A stretch of DNA of 64,000 nt from Bradyrhizobium sp. CB82 (GTDB taxonomy: Bacteria > Pseudomonadota > Alphaproteobacteria > Rhizobiales > Xanthobacteraceae): positions 806,001 to 870,000 of the forward strand of contig NZ_CP121651.1 of NCBI RefSeq assembly GCF_029714405.1. Direction: 5' to 3'. The first letter of the stretch is position 1. Each line of letters begins with the position of its first letter. Shown here one piece after another: positions 1-8,553 of this stretch. A model generated the notes under the pieces. The model was not told the DNA's origin. It did no database searches and saw nothing but the letters and a program-made list of their open reading frames with translations. A program made the translations under genes and the position numbers.

Positions 1-407
1 TGCGAGAGCATTGTATTGACCTTCTTGACGATATGCGGCTCAAGACTGGCGTCGCCGGGAAAGTGCGTCACGCTCTGTTGCCGGACTTGGCCAGACCAAC
101 TACATTTTCCGAGATGGCAATTCGCCTAGGAATGTCTGACAGAACATTGCGTCGTCGATTGCAGCTGGAAGGCACGTCTTTCCGCGATCTGATTGACGAG
201 TTGCGAATGGAGGTTGCAATAAGGTACCTCCGCGACACAACGCTTTCGGTCGAAGATATTTCCACCTCACTCGGGTTCAGTGATCCAACACACTTTCGAC
301 AAGCATTTCGCCGCTGGACTGGCTCCTCGCCAGGAGTATTTCAAACGAACGCGCAACGCGCCTTCAGTCAGGTGATCGATGAGGCGGCAAACGGAGGTCG
401 TTCGTAG
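1..407 (+). CDS. AraC-family transcriptional regulator, C-terminal part (5' end outside window)
   Basis: The reading frame is open from base 3, ahead of the first ATG at 33, so the gene begins before the window. The visible 134 or so codons hold a full AraC-type double helix-turn-helix: a first helix pair around 'MAIRLGMSDRTLRRRLQ' and a second around 'DISTSLGFSDPTHFRQAFRRW', ending with the usual 'GSSPGVFQ' loop. The order resembles AraC proteins with an N-terminal arabinose-binding-like domain (OruR type), but that domain is not visible, so the effector cannot be named. The next gene on the same strand is an acyl-CoA type dehydrogenase 283 bases downstream, a possible target. Base composition is lower in GC than the middle of the window. 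Confidence 0.85.
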   Translation, partial: REHCIDLLDDMRLKTGVAGKVRHALLPDLARPTTFSEMAIRLGMSDRTLRRRLQLEGTSFRDLIDELRMEVAIRYLRDTTLSVEDISTSLGFSDPTHFRQAFRRWTGSSPGVFQTNAQRAFSQVIDEAANGGRS

Positions 408-689
408 AGCCCCCGGGATCCAGCATGGTTTGAATTTGCTGTAACCTGGTGCCTTAGCATCATCTCGATGATCCGGATTCCCTCAACGTTCTCGCTTTGG
501 ATTGCGCGACCAGTCTCGCACGGCGGCGTTCCGGAAGATTTGCGATCCTTTGGATTTCTTTCCAAGACTTCTGTTTCCGAGAGCACTCCAACGCGTTACT
601 CCTCAAGAGCCCGAGGTACAAACCGGCGTGTGCTGCTGGCTGACGAGGCGCGTGTTCTATCAGCTTGATGAAGCGAGGGGGAGCGTCTC

Positions 690-1538
690 GTGTCGATGCA
701 GACTGTTGCGATAGTAGGTACCGGATCTCTGAGCACGGAGCTGGGTAAGCTCGCCCTTACAGCAGGTCTGAGTGTGCTCTTGGTTGGCCCGAGTCGGTCC
801 GTTGTCACCAGGGATTCGGAACTGATCAGAGCAGCCCTTGGTGAGCTCGTTAGCAACAGCTCGATACCAGCTTCAAAATTGGATCTGCTTCTCTCTCATT
901 TAAGCGTTTCGGACTCATATGAGGCTCTCATAGCGGCGGACGTCGTGTTCGACGTCAGCACCACCGGTCCGGAGGCAAGCGCAGAGTTACTTAGGAGAAT
1001 CGATCCGTTCCTGGCTCCGGATGCAGTCGTCGCATCAACAACCTGCCTGGCTTGTATAACGCGCTTGGCATCCGTTATTTCTCGGCCGGACCGCTTTGTT
1101 GGGATGCACTTCCTTCAACCTATTGGGACGTGTCAGTTGGTTGAGATCGTTCGAGCCTTGCAAACCAGTGACGCGGCCTGTGCTATCGCGGAAACTCTGG
1201 CTTCCATGTTGGGCAAAACGCCCATCGCTGTCAGGAACACACCAGGTTTCATAGTTGCTCGTATCCTTGCACTGATGCTCAACGAAGCCTTCTTCATTCT
1301 TGGCGAAAGCGACGTCTGTGCGTCTGACATCGATGAAGCAGTCAGGCTGGCATTCAGCTGCCCATTTGGACCGTTTGAATTTGCTGACAGCGTTGGACTC
1401 GACGTGGTCCTATCAGCTGTCCGATCACTTCATGAAGATCTTGGTGATCCAAAATACCGTCCAGCGCCCAGCCTCAAGGAAATGGTCGCGGCCGGCTATA
1501 TTGGTCAACGGTCAGGAAGAGGAGTCTATAGGTACTAA
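690..1538 (+). CDS. 3-hydroxyacyl-CoA dehydrogenase (3-hydroxybutyryl-CoA type)
   Basis: The 282-residue length matches stand-alone 3-hydroxybutyryl-CoA dehydrogenases, which oxidise 3-hydroxyacyl-CoA with NAD(P)+. The N-terminal Rossmann motif reads 'VAIVGTGSLSTELG', so the third glycine of GxGxxG is replaced by Ser. The catalytic stretch 'RPDRFVGMHFLQP' supplies the expected His, followed by a Glu in 'QLVEIV'. The C-terminal helical domain ends in the typical 'AAGYIGQRSGRGVYRY'. A GTG start at 690 sits six bases after a GGGGGAG ribosome site; ATG at 696 is the alternative. It differs from the two lambda-crystallin-like dehydrogenases later in the window and belongs to another subfamily. The altered dinucleotide motif makes cofactor choice uncertain. 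Confidence 0.85.
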   Translation: MSMQTVAIVGTGSLSTELGKLALTAGLSVLLVGPSRSVVTRDSELIRAALGELVSNSSIPASKLDLLLSHLSVSDSYEALIAADVVFDVSTTGPEASAELLRRIDPFLAPDAVVASTTCLACITRLASVISRPDRFVGMHFLQPIGTCQLVEIVRALQTSDAACAIAETLASMLGKTPIAVRNTPGFIVARILALMLNEAFFILGESDVCASDIDEAVRLAFSCPFGPFEFADSVGLDVVLSAVRSLHEDLGDPKYRPAPSLKEMVAAGYIGQRSGRGVYRY

Positions 1539-1619
1539 CATAGTCACTTCCGAAACTGGCCGATGCATGCTCCGATTAGGGCGTGGGAGTCATTAACGCG
1601 CGCCGTGGCCTGATTGACC

Positions 1620-1949
1620 CAAGTTGGACGAAGGCGAGAAGCCATTAGAGACGGCCGGGACGCGCGATCCGGGCCGCACTCGAGGCCGAAGTATCTGTTG
1701 CTAAGCGTGGGGTGCGGATCCGAGCGGGAGTGCATGCGGGAGAAATCGAGCTGATTGATGGACACGTTATAGGAGTCGCGGTTCATGCGGCTGCACGGGT
1801 TTTGGGGCAGGCCGACGCTGATGAATCCTGATCTCAAGAGTAGTTAGTTAAGGATCTTGTTACAGGAGGCGATTTCCGATTGTCGCACAGGGCGTTCCGA
1901 CTTGAAGGGCTTCCCTGAAAAGTGGGACCTCTACTCCGTATCCATCTAG
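1620..1949 (+). pseudogene. Relic of an adenylate/guanylate cyclase catalytic domain
   Basis: Translated in pieces, this stretch gives the second half of a class III nucleotide cyclase domain of the kind common in rhizobia. 'GVRIRAGVHAGEIEL', 'IGVAVHAAARVL' and 'ADADE' come in one frame, 'ILISRVV' in the next, 'VKDLVTGGDFRLSHRAFRL' back in the first, then 'PEKWDLYSV' before TAG at 1947-1949. At least three frame changes and several stops separate these pieces, so no protein can be made. The metal-binding first half is absent. It is a dead fragment next to an IS element. Confidence 0.72.
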
Positions 1950-2220
1950 CCAGAAAAACGCGATGAAGGAGTGCCGACCCGCTTGGCTGCGGATCTCGAC
2001 GTTCGATGCACTTCGGCTTTTGCCACAGCCAGCAGCATGCGTCGATCTCCTATTGGCGCTTTGCGACAGTTTTCAAAAGCAAGCGGGCCCAAGCGTAACG
2101 CGGGGAACGGGTCATCCGCGGTGATCAAGCCAAGCGGATGCGGTCAATGCAGACGCTAAGTTCTGTGCGTCAAGTTCAGCAAAATTGATCATGGGGTCCG
2201 GCCAAGCCATCCCCTCGGAG

Positions 2221-2268
2221 CCGCCGTCGCTCGCTCGGCCCAAGCGCAGCGCTGGCGAGCGACGGCGG
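2221..2268. repeat. Long perfect hairpin inside the IS256 element
   Basis: A 14-base arm at 2221-2234 is exactly complementary to 2255-2268, with a 20-base loop. It lies about 45 bases beyond the transposase stop on the minus strand. There is no T-run, so it could be a transcript-stabilising or transcript-blocking structure of the IS rather than a classical terminator. Confidence 0.7.
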
Positions 2269-2311
2269 CGGAGAGGGGTGGCGTCCATCCCTTTGGTGGG
2301 CCTGAGCATCG

Positions 2312-3508
2312 TCAGGCCGCCCGGCGTAGCGTCTCCTTCTTGTGCTCCTTCAAGAGATCCATGTTCAGATAGCGATGGTCCTCGAGCCAGGCCTCGTGGC
2401 GCTCGACGGTCAGCGCCCGCACCAGCCTTAGGCAGCTCTCGGCGTTGGGGAAGATTCGCACCACGTAGGTGCGCCGCCGGATCTCCTCGTTGAGGCGCTC
2501 CAGCATGTTGGTCGACTTCATGTGCTTGCGGTGCACCAGCGGCAGACGGAAGTAGGTGAGCGTCTCCTCGATGTTGTCCTCCACCCAGCCGGTGAGCTTG
2601 GGGTATTTGCCGCCCCATTTGGCAAGCCACGCCGCGAGATCGCGCCGCACCTCGCCAAGATCGCGCCGGTCGTACATCCAGCGCAGCTCGAGCAGACAAT
2701 CGTCGTCGACCTTGCGCGGCACATAGTCGAGCGCGTTGCGCAGGAAGTGCACATAACAGCGCTGCCAGAACACGCCGGCGAGCACTTCGGCGATCGCCTT
2801 CTTCAAGCCGGGATGGTCGTCGGAGACGACAAACTCGACGCCATGCAGGCCGCGCGCCTTCAACGCTTCCAAAAACTCCTTCCAGCTCGACCGGCTCTCC
2901 CGGTTGGCAAGCTCGACCGCGAGCACCTGACGCCGGCCTTCCCAGTCGACGCCGATCGCGATCAGCACCGCCTGGCTCGCAATGATGCCGTCCTCGCGCA
3001 CCCGCTCATAGCGCGCATCCAGGATCAGATAGGGGAACGGTTCCTTGAGCTTGCGCTCGCAAAAGGCCTTCAGCGACGCATCCAGCCGTTTGTTAATGGC
3101 GCTGATCGCTGAGGCCGAGAAGGCATGCCCCACGAGTTCCTCGGTGACTTGCTTGACCTTCCGCGTCGAGACGCCTTGCACTTACATCTCGGCCAAGGCC
3201 GCAACCAGCGCCTTCTCCGAGCGCTGATAGCGTTCGAACAGCTCGGTCGAGAACCGCCCCTGACGGTCCTGCGGCACCTTCAGCTCGATCTTGCCGACCC
3301 GGGTGATCAGCGAGCGCGGATAGTAGCCGGAGCGATAGCCAAGCCGTCCCTCGCTGCGCTCTCCTTTCTCCGCACCCAGCGTCTCCGTCATCTCGGCTTC
3401 GAGAATTTCCTGCACCGCACCCTGGAGCAGCGGCTTCAGGAACTCCTTGTCCGACCTCAACAACTCTTTGACTGCAGAGACGTCCGTCCTAATCTTCGTC
3501 ACGGTCAT
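2312..3508 (-). pseudogene. IS256-family (mutator-type) transposase interrupted by a stop codon
   Basis: From ATG at 3508, preceded by GAGGAG, the frame runs 398 codons but meets TAA at 3184-3182 (codon 109), just where relatives have a Tyr in 'AEMYVQGVSTRKV'. A GTG directly after the stop could restart a 289-residue product. The rest is a normal mutator transposase: 'YLILDARYERVRE' with the first catalytic Asp, 'VSDDHPGLKKA' with the second Asp, the 'CYVHFLRN' C/H signature, and a C-terminal 'STNMLERLNEEIRRRT' that carries the Glu. A single base change explains the stop. Either this copy is inactive or it needs readthrough. Confidence 0.85.
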
Positions 3509-3604
3509 GGCGGGTCCAAGCTCCTCTACGAGCGGTGATCTTCGCAATCACCGGACTTACCATGACCGCTTCAGCCTCTCAGCTTTTGCAGAACCTTCCG
3601 CACA

Positions 3605-3856
3605 CTACCCAGACGCTATATCGATGGTGAACCTCGGCCATACCAGGACCAGTTCGAAAGGATTAGCGGTCGCGAACGATCGGATCAAACCGCCCACCGC
3701 GTGGCGGTGGTAACATTCGGTCCCGCAGTACCGATTGTGAGTGGACAGATCACGCAAATAACTCAGCTCCAGCGGTTGCGCGCATGCTGAGCAGGCCGAC
3801 GCTCTGCGGGGTCTCCTATGATTCACCAACACGAATTTGATAGCAGCAGTCGGCAT
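3605..3856 (-). CDS. Small zinc-ribbon-like rhizobial protein
   Basis: An 83-residue product with a paired-cysteine pattern, 'CSACAQPLELSYLRDL' followed by 'YCGTECYHR', consistent with a small treble-clef or zinc-ribbon fold. I recognise the pattern from short uncharacterised proteins of Bradyrhizobium and relatives that begin with a similar 'KFVLVN.R.PRR' stretch and keep 'YLRDL(S/A)T...YC'. The function is unknown. The C-terminal part after the second cysteine pair looks less typical, and the gene ends near the IS256 edge, so its tail may have been altered. It sits about 100 bases downstream of the cytochrome bd operon but has its own spacing. Confidence 0.6.
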   Translation of the reverse strand: MPTAAIKFVLVNHRRPRRASACSACAQPLELSYLRDLSTHNRYCGTECYHRHAVGGLIRSFATANPFELVLVWPRFTIDIASG

Positions 3857-3952
3857 TTTCTGGTTCTCGCTTTCGCCGGCCCCCTTTTTTCGAACAGCGG
3901 AGGATGGGTCACGCCACGGGGCCTTCCGGCAGTGCTTGAGCGGCTCGCCGGC

Positions 3953-4081
3953 CTAGCGGGGAGCAAGCCATAGTCTGAGAATGAGCGATAGGGCGGCGAC
4001 AGTCCCGACGCCGCCAAGCCAAAGCGCGCAAAACCACAGCAGACGATACCCGAGCAGGGGCAGTTTCCTGGTGTCATGCAT
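3953..4081 (-). CDS. DUF2474 / CydX-like small subunit of cytochrome bd oxidase
   Basis: A 42-residue protein, 'MHDTRKLPLLGYRLLWFCA' followed by one hydrophobic helix 'GGVGTVAALSLILRLWL'. This is the expected size and shape of the single-helix accessory subunit encoded after cydB in cyanide-insensitive-type operons (DUF2474), a counterpart of CydX that helps stabilise the heme site. Its ATG overlaps the cydB stop by one base (TGATG), so translation is probably coupled. A longer overlapping minus frame covers cydB out of frame and is not used. It is the last gene of the cyd operon. Confidence 0.8.
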   Translation of the reverse strand: MHDTRKLPLLGYRLLWFCALWLGGVGTVAALSLILRLWLAPR

Positions 4082-5091
4082 CAGTGATACCCGCTCCCTT
4101 GCGTGACCTTGCCGCGGAACACCCAATAAGCCCAGCCAGTATAGCCAAGAATGAGCGGCATCAACCCGGCGACGCCAACTAGCAGGAAGAGCTGACTGCT
4201 CGCCGGCGCGGCCGCCTCCCAGATCGTGATGCTCTGCGGCACGACGTAGGGATACATGCTGATCCCTAATCCGGCATAGGACAAGCCGAAAAGTCCCAGC
4301 GAAAGAAAGAATGGCCGCGAATCCTGCTTCAGCGCCAGGCTGCGGAGCAGCAGCCCGCTTAAGACGGCGACGGCCAGCGGCACCGTCGCAGTCGCCAGAA
4401 TGTTCGGCCAGGCGAACCAGCGTTGCGCGTATTGAATGTGGAGAAGCGGCGTCGCAACGCTTACCGCCACGATCGCGCTGAGCATGCCGAACAGCAGGTA
4501 CCAGCTCACGCCGTAAGCACGCTCGCGCAAGACTCCCTCCGTCTTCAGCACCAGCCATGTCGCTCCGAGCAGCGCATAGCCGATCACGAGCGAGATACCC
4601 GTCAGGAGGCTGAATCCGCTGAGCCAGTCCCACCAACCACCGGCATAGTGCCGCCCGTCGACCTGTACGCCCTGCAGGATTGCACCGAGCGCGATGCCCT
4701 GTGCAAGCGCGGCCAAGAGCGAGCCGCCAGCAAACGCGAAGTCCCACGGGTTGCGCGGCCCGGAAGATCGCCAGCGGAATTCGAAGGCGACTCCTCGGAA
4801 CACCAGGCCGAGCAGCATGGCGATGATCGGCGCATAGAGTGCGGGCATGAGCACCGCATAGGCCAGCGGGAATGCCGCCATCAAGCCGCCACCGCCGAGC
4901 ACTAGCCAGGTCTCGTTGCCATCCCACACCGGCGCCACGCTGCTCATGATCACGTCCCGGTCCGACTTGGCGCGGAAGAGCGGAAACAGGATGCCCAACC
5001 CGAGATCGAAGCCGTCCATCACCACATAGACGAAGATGGCGAACGCGATAATGAAGGCCCAGAGCGTCGCGAGGTCGAACGTAGCTGTCAT
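4081..5091 (-). CDS. cydB: Cytochrome bd-type quinol oxidase subunit II
   Basis: 336 residues with about eight to nine membrane helices. The N-terminal 'VVMDGFDLGLGILFP' and 'PVWDGNETWLVLGGGGL' are signatures of CydB/CioB. With subunit I it forms the membrane oxidase that takes electrons from ubiquinol and reduces O2 to water without pumping protons. The start ATG overlaps the cydA stop by four bases (ATGA), and the DUF2474 gene overlaps the 3' end, so the three genes form one translationally coupled operon. No lesion is visible. Confidence 0.95.
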   Translation of the reverse strand: MTATFDLATLWAFIIAFAIFVYVVMDGFDLGLGILFPLFRAKSDRDVIMSSVAPVWDGNETWLVLGGGGLMAAFPLAYAVLMPALYAPIIAMLLGLVFRGVAFEFRWRSSGPRNPWDFAFAGGSLLAALAQGIALGAILQGVQVDGRHYAGGWWDWLSGFSLLTGISLVIGYALLGATWLVLKTEGVLRERAYGVSWYLLFGMLSAIVAVSVATPLLHIQYAQRWFAWPNILATATVPLAVAVLSGLLLRSLALKQDSRPFFLSLGLFGLSYAGLGISMYPYVVPQSITIWEAAAPASSQLFLLVGVAGLMPLILGYTGWAYWVFRGKVTQGSGYH

Positions 5092-6497
5092 GGATGCGGT
5101 CCCTGTGTAGCAATGCTGGAGGCAGGGGTAATTCCCGCAGCACGCGAAGGTAGATCGGCGCGCGGCCCCTCCTCATCCGCTCGCGGCGGTAATGCCATCA
5201 GGCGCAGGATGTAGAACGCGCCCGCGACGAACACGGTGAAATACACCATGACGAAGGCAAGGAGCGATGAACCCACCGCGGGCGCCGCGAGCGGCGAGAC
5301 GGCGTCGATGGTCCGCAACAGCCCATAGACCGTGAAAGGCTGCCGCCCTGTCTCAGTGGTGATCCAGCCCGCCAGGACGGCGGCAAAGCCGGCCGGTCCC
5401 ATCAGCATGGCGAATACATGCAGGAGCCGGGAGCTAAACAGCGTGCCGCGCCAGCGTGTCCACAGGCTGAAGAGGCCGAGCCCGAAGATCAGACAGCCAA
5501 GTCCGACCATCACCCGGAACGACCAGAAGGTGATTGGCACCGGCGGCCAGTTTTCCCGCGGTATCGTGTCGAGGCCCGCCAATGGCGCATCCAGCGAATG
5601 CTTGAGGACCAGTGACGACAGTCTCGGGATCTCGACCGCATAGTCCACCCGTCCTGTAGTCTGGTTGGGCATGCCGAACAGCACGAGAGGTGCGCCATCG
5701 GGATGGCTCTGGTAGTGGCCCTCCATGGCCATCACCTTCACGGGCTGGTGCGCCAGCGTATTGAGACCGTGCTGGTCGCCAGCGAGGATCTGGATCGGCG
5801 CGACGAGCGCCGCCATCCACATCGCCATCGAGAACATCATCCGCGCCCCACCCTGGTCCTCGTTGCGCAGCAGGTGACATGCGCCGACAGCGCCGACCAC
5901 GAGGGCGGTGGTCAGGTAGGCGGCGAGCACCATGTGAACCAGGCGGTAAGGAAAGGAGGGGTTGAAGATCACCTTGAGCCAATCGGTCACGACGAACTGT
6001 CCGCTGGCGTTGACCGCGTAGCCCGCCGGCGTCTGCATCCAGGAATTGGCCGAGAGAATCCAGAATGTCGAGATGAGCGTGCCGATCGCGACCATCGAAG
6101 TGGCCAGAAAATGCAACCGCGGGCCGACGCGATTGAGGCCGAACAGCATGACGCCGAGAAATCCGGCTTCGAGAAAGAACGCAGTCAGGACTTCGTAGCC
6201 CATCAGCGGGCCGATCACCGCGCCGGTCTTGTCGGCGAAAGCCGCCCAGTTGGTGCCGAACTGGTAGGCCATGGCAATGCCCGACACCACGCCCATGCCG
6301 AAGGCGACCGCGAAAATCTTGAGCCAATAGTTGAACAGGTTGAGGAAGACGGCGCGGCCGGTCCACAGCCACAGCGTCTCCAGCACCGCGAGGTAGCTGG
6401 CAAGCCCGATCGAGAACGCGGGAAACACGATGTGGAACGACATCGTGAACGCAAACTGCGCTCTTGCCAACACGACAGGGTCAAGGTTCGCAAACAT
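5088..6497 (-). CDS. cydA: Cytochrome bd-type quinol oxidase subunit I (cyanide-insensitive CIO type)
   Basis: 469 residues counted from ATG 6497, which begins 'MFANLDPVVLARAQFAFTM'. An upstream in-frame extension reads through the ctaB relic and is rejected. The heme-ligand His appears in 'SFHIVFPAFSIG'. The C-terminal quinol-oxidase signature reads 'GRQPFTVYGLLRTIDAVSP', close to the GRQPW...LRT form of CioA. The protein is shorter than E. coli CydA (about 520 residues), as expected for CIO enzymes with a short Q loop; that suggests relative cyanide resistance but is not proof. The ribosome site ahead of the ATG is weak. A FixK/FNR-like box lies 240 bases upstream, fitting induction at low oxygen. 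Confidence 0.93.
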   Translation of the reverse strand: MFANLDPVVLARAQFAFTMSFHIVFPAFSIGLASYLAVLETLWLWTGRAVFLNLFNYWLKIFAVAFGMGVVSGIAMAYQFGTNWAAFADKTGAVIGPLMGYEVLTAFFLEAGFLGVMLFGLNRVGPRLHFLATSMVAIGTLISTFWILSANSWMQTPAGYAVNASGQFVVTDWLKVIFNPSFPYRLVHMVLAAYLTTALVVGAVGACHLLRNEDQGGARMMFSMAMWMAALVAPIQILAGDQHGLNTLAHQPVKVMAMEGHYQSHPDGAPLVLFGMPNQTTGRVDYAVEIPRLSSLVLKHSLDAPLAGLDTIPRENWPPVPITFWSFRVMVGLGCLIFGLGLFSLWTRWRGTLFSSRLLHVFAMLMGPAGFAAVLAGWITTETGRQPFTVYGLLRTIDAVSPLAAPAVGSSLLAFVMVYFTVFVAGAFYILRLMALPPRADEEGPRADLPSRAAGITPASSIATQGPHP

Positions 6498-6651
6498 CGG
6501 CGTGATCCATCGTATTGAGTGCACCAGCGGCAATTGCAAGAACTGCGACAGAGCCGACGCTCGGATTGAGATCTCCCAGCAATCCAACGAAGGCGCAGAA
6601 GACGACAAGCAGCATCACGCGCGATTTCGTGACCGTGAGGAAACCGGGCAA
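6498..6651 (-). pseudogene. ctaB (heme O synthase) fragment fused to the cydA start
   Basis: Read on the minus strand this gives 'TKSRVMLLVVFCAFVGLLG', then '[18 protein letters not shown]'. It lines up with residues '[17 protein letters not shown]' and '[19 protein letters not shown]' of the intact ctaB at 25504-26559. Only about 50 codons survive; the catalytic polar loops and most helices are gone. The fragment ends within a base or two of the cydA ATG and points the same way, as if an oxidase operon following ctaB had been exchanged. It is too diverged to be a recent copy of the central gene. Confidence 0.8.
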
Positions 6652-6736
6652 CCGGCAGTGGTTTGCTAGTGAGAAGGCGTTATGAGGCGACGACGCAAAG
6701 CCAGACTGGCCTTCGCCAAGCTGACTTGCAATGCCA

Positions 6737-6750
6737 TTGACGTTCATCAA
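6737..6750. promoter_or_regulatory. FixK/FNR-type binding site
   Basis: The palindrome TTGA-CGTTCA-TCAA matches the half-sites TTGA-N6-TCAA of Crp/Fnr-family regulators (FixK2 in Bradyrhizobium) and differs from the full TTGAT-N4-ATCAA form at one base. It lies 240 bases upstream of cydA and 352 bases upstream of ndh, between the two divergent genes, so it could serve either. No promoter elements were fixed. Confidence 0.55.
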
Positions 6751-7101
6751 GCTTCTCCAAGTTTGCTCGAACCGAAATGTCGCGTCGCCGCGCCTAACGT
6801 TGAACTCACACTGCATGTTCAGCGAGTGCAGTGCTTGTACGTGGGTGCTCGCTTGTGACCAGTTGTGCTTAGACGATCCGTGTGGCCTACGAGGCGCCGT
6901 CGCAAGTCCGCACGTCCACCTTAGGTATCGCCTCAACCTTCGACCTGATCCTTCCCGCATGCTATTCGAGTGCTTCTTGCTCATTGCTGCATGAAAAGCG
7001 GCACCGATGTTCTACGCACCGCACCACCGTTCAAGAACAGCCCAAGCTCCGCCTTTATCTTGAAGCTAGAGGGGGCTGGCTCTGGAGATCATCGGTGCAC
7101 C

Positions 7102-8415
7102 ATGACTACGATTCTGACCAAATCGTTCCCGAATGACAAACCACCCGTCGCGAAGCAGCTTCCGCAGAAAAAGCGTGTTCTGATCATTGGCGGTGGGTTC
7201 GCTGGCATCGCGGCAGCGCGGGCGCTCAACCGAGCCGATGTTGAAATCATCCTGATCGACCGGCGCAATCACCATATTTTCCAACCACTGCTCTACCAGG
7301 TCGCAACCGCGGTTCTTGCGCCCTCCGAAATTGCGACGCCGATCCGCCAGCTCGAGGCGAAGCAACGAAATCTCAGCGTGACGCTGGCTGACGTCACCGC
7401 TATCAATCCAGACGCCCGCACGGTCGATGCGATTTGCCCAGGATTGGGGCCGCGAAAGTTCGATTACGACTATCTGGTCGTCGCCACCGGCATGCGTCCG
7501 AGCTATTTTGGCCATGATGAGTTCGCACCGTTCGCGCCGGGTCTCAAGAGCCTCAATGACGCAGAAGCGATCCGAAGCAAGATTCTGAGCGCATTCGAAC
7601 TGGCGGAATCAACTGATGATGAGCAGGAGCGCACTCGCCAAATGACGTTCGTGCTGGTTGGAGCGGGCCCTACCGGCGTCGAGCTTGCTGCTTCGATCGC
7701 CCACCTGGTCTCAGTGACCCTGCGCAAGAACTTTCGCAATATCGATCCCACCAAGAGCAGGATCGTTTTGCTCGACGGCGGTAGCCGTGTGCTCCCGACC
7801 TTTGCGGAGTCATTGTCGAAGAAGGTGGCTAAGCGGCTTCGAGGGCTTGGTGTCGAAGTCTTGACCGGAGTGAAGGTCGAGAAAGTCGATGCGCAGGGCG
7901 TGATCGCTGGCGGCGAACGACTTTCAAGCGCAACTGTCCTTTGGGCTGCAGGTGTTGCAGCTTCCCCTGTGGTCAAGATGCTCGGCACAGGCACGGATCG
8001 GGCCGGCCGCGCGTTGGTGGGGCCTTACCTGGACGTCCCCGGAGTGCCCGACGTGTTCGTGGCAGGCGATGCAGCCTCGGTGACACAAGATGGCCGGCCC
8101 GTGCCCGGCGTAGCGCAGGCGGCCATCCAACAAGGACAATTTATCGGACGGCTCATTGCCAACCGAGTCCGAGCACGCAAAGACGGCCGGCCTTTTCGCT
8201 ATCACAACAAGGGCAATATGGCGGTGGTCGGCAAGAACTTCGCCATCCTCGAAGCCGGTCATCTGCGTAGCAGTGGCTTCCTGACCTGGCTAGTGTGGGC
8301 AGTCTTGCATGTCTTGACCCTGCCCCAGCTTCAGAACCGGTTTCGGGTCCAGACGCAATGGCTATGGTCGTATCTGACTGGACAGCGCAGCTCACGCCTG
8401 ATTTCCGAACCGTAG
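7102..8415 (+). CDS. ndh: Type II NADH dehydrogenase (NDH-2), copy A
   Basis: 437 residues from ATG 7102. The frame is open further upstream, but the paralogue at 39.5 kb aligns from here. Two dinucleotide folds are clear: 'RVLIIGGGFAGIAAARAL' for FAD and 'FVLVGAGPTGVELAASIA' for NADH. The C-terminal 'FLTWLVWAVLHVLTLPQLQNRF' is the membrane-binding tail seen in alphaproteobacterial NDH-2. The enzyme passes electrons from NADH to ubiquinone without pumping protons and would feed the adjacent quinol oxidase. It is transcribed divergently from cydAB across a shared 600-base region. It stands in the same relative place to the catabolic operon as copy B does on the right. Confidence 0.93.
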   Translation: MTTILTKSFPNDKPPVAKQLPQKKRVLIIGGGFAGIAAARALNRADVEIILIDRRNHHIFQPLLYQVATAVLAPSEIATPIRQLEAKQRNLSVTLADVTAINPDARTVDAICPGLGPRKFDYDYLVVATGMRPSYFGHDEFAPFAPGLKSLNDAEAIRSKILSAFELAESTDDEQERTRQMTFVLVGAGPTGVELAASIAHLVSVTLRKNFRNIDPTKSRIVLLDGGSRVLPTFAESLSKKVAKRLRGLGVEVLTGVKVEKVDAQGVIAGGERLSSATVLWAAGVAASPVVKMLGTGTDRAGRALVGPYLDVPGVPDVFVAGDAASVTQDGRPVPGVAQAAIQQGQFIGRLIANRVRARKDGRPFRYHNKGNMAVVGKNFAILEAGHLRSSGFLTWLVWAVLHVLTLPQLQNRFRVQTQWLWSYLTGQRSSRLISEP

Positions 8416-8553
8416 CGCTCTCCTCAGTAGCAATTGGTTCAGTTGCGACCCAGCCTTGCTCCTTGTCTCGCGTTCGTTGTCTTGGCCGCTCCTGCCAAGA
8501 CTCGTTGCTTAGAGGCGAGTGGCCGGCTGAGGCCGACAGCCGACCGGACGCAA

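Larger units (their letters stand above)
2186..3568. mobile_element. IS256-family insertion sequence (approximate ends)
   Basis: The element contains one IS256/mutator-type transposase on the minus strand. Candidate imperfect terminal inverted repeats share 'tcatgg' followed by 'gtccgg': near 2189-2203 on the left and, reversed, near 3551-3565 on the right. I could not find a convincing 8-9 base target duplication, so the ends are estimates. A long hairpin lies inside the element downstream of the transposase. The transposase has an in-frame stop, so the copy is probably inactive unless helped in trans. Confidence 0.65.

Noticed and set aside
3953..5176. 407-codon minus frame covering cydB
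   Set aside because: Only its last 42 codons (from 4081) are real, as the small bd-oxidase subunit; the rest is out of frame with cydB.
6498..6608. Upstream extension of cydA to 6608
   Set aside because: The added 37 residues are an out-of-frame reading of the ctaB relic; CydA proteins begin at the Met chosen.
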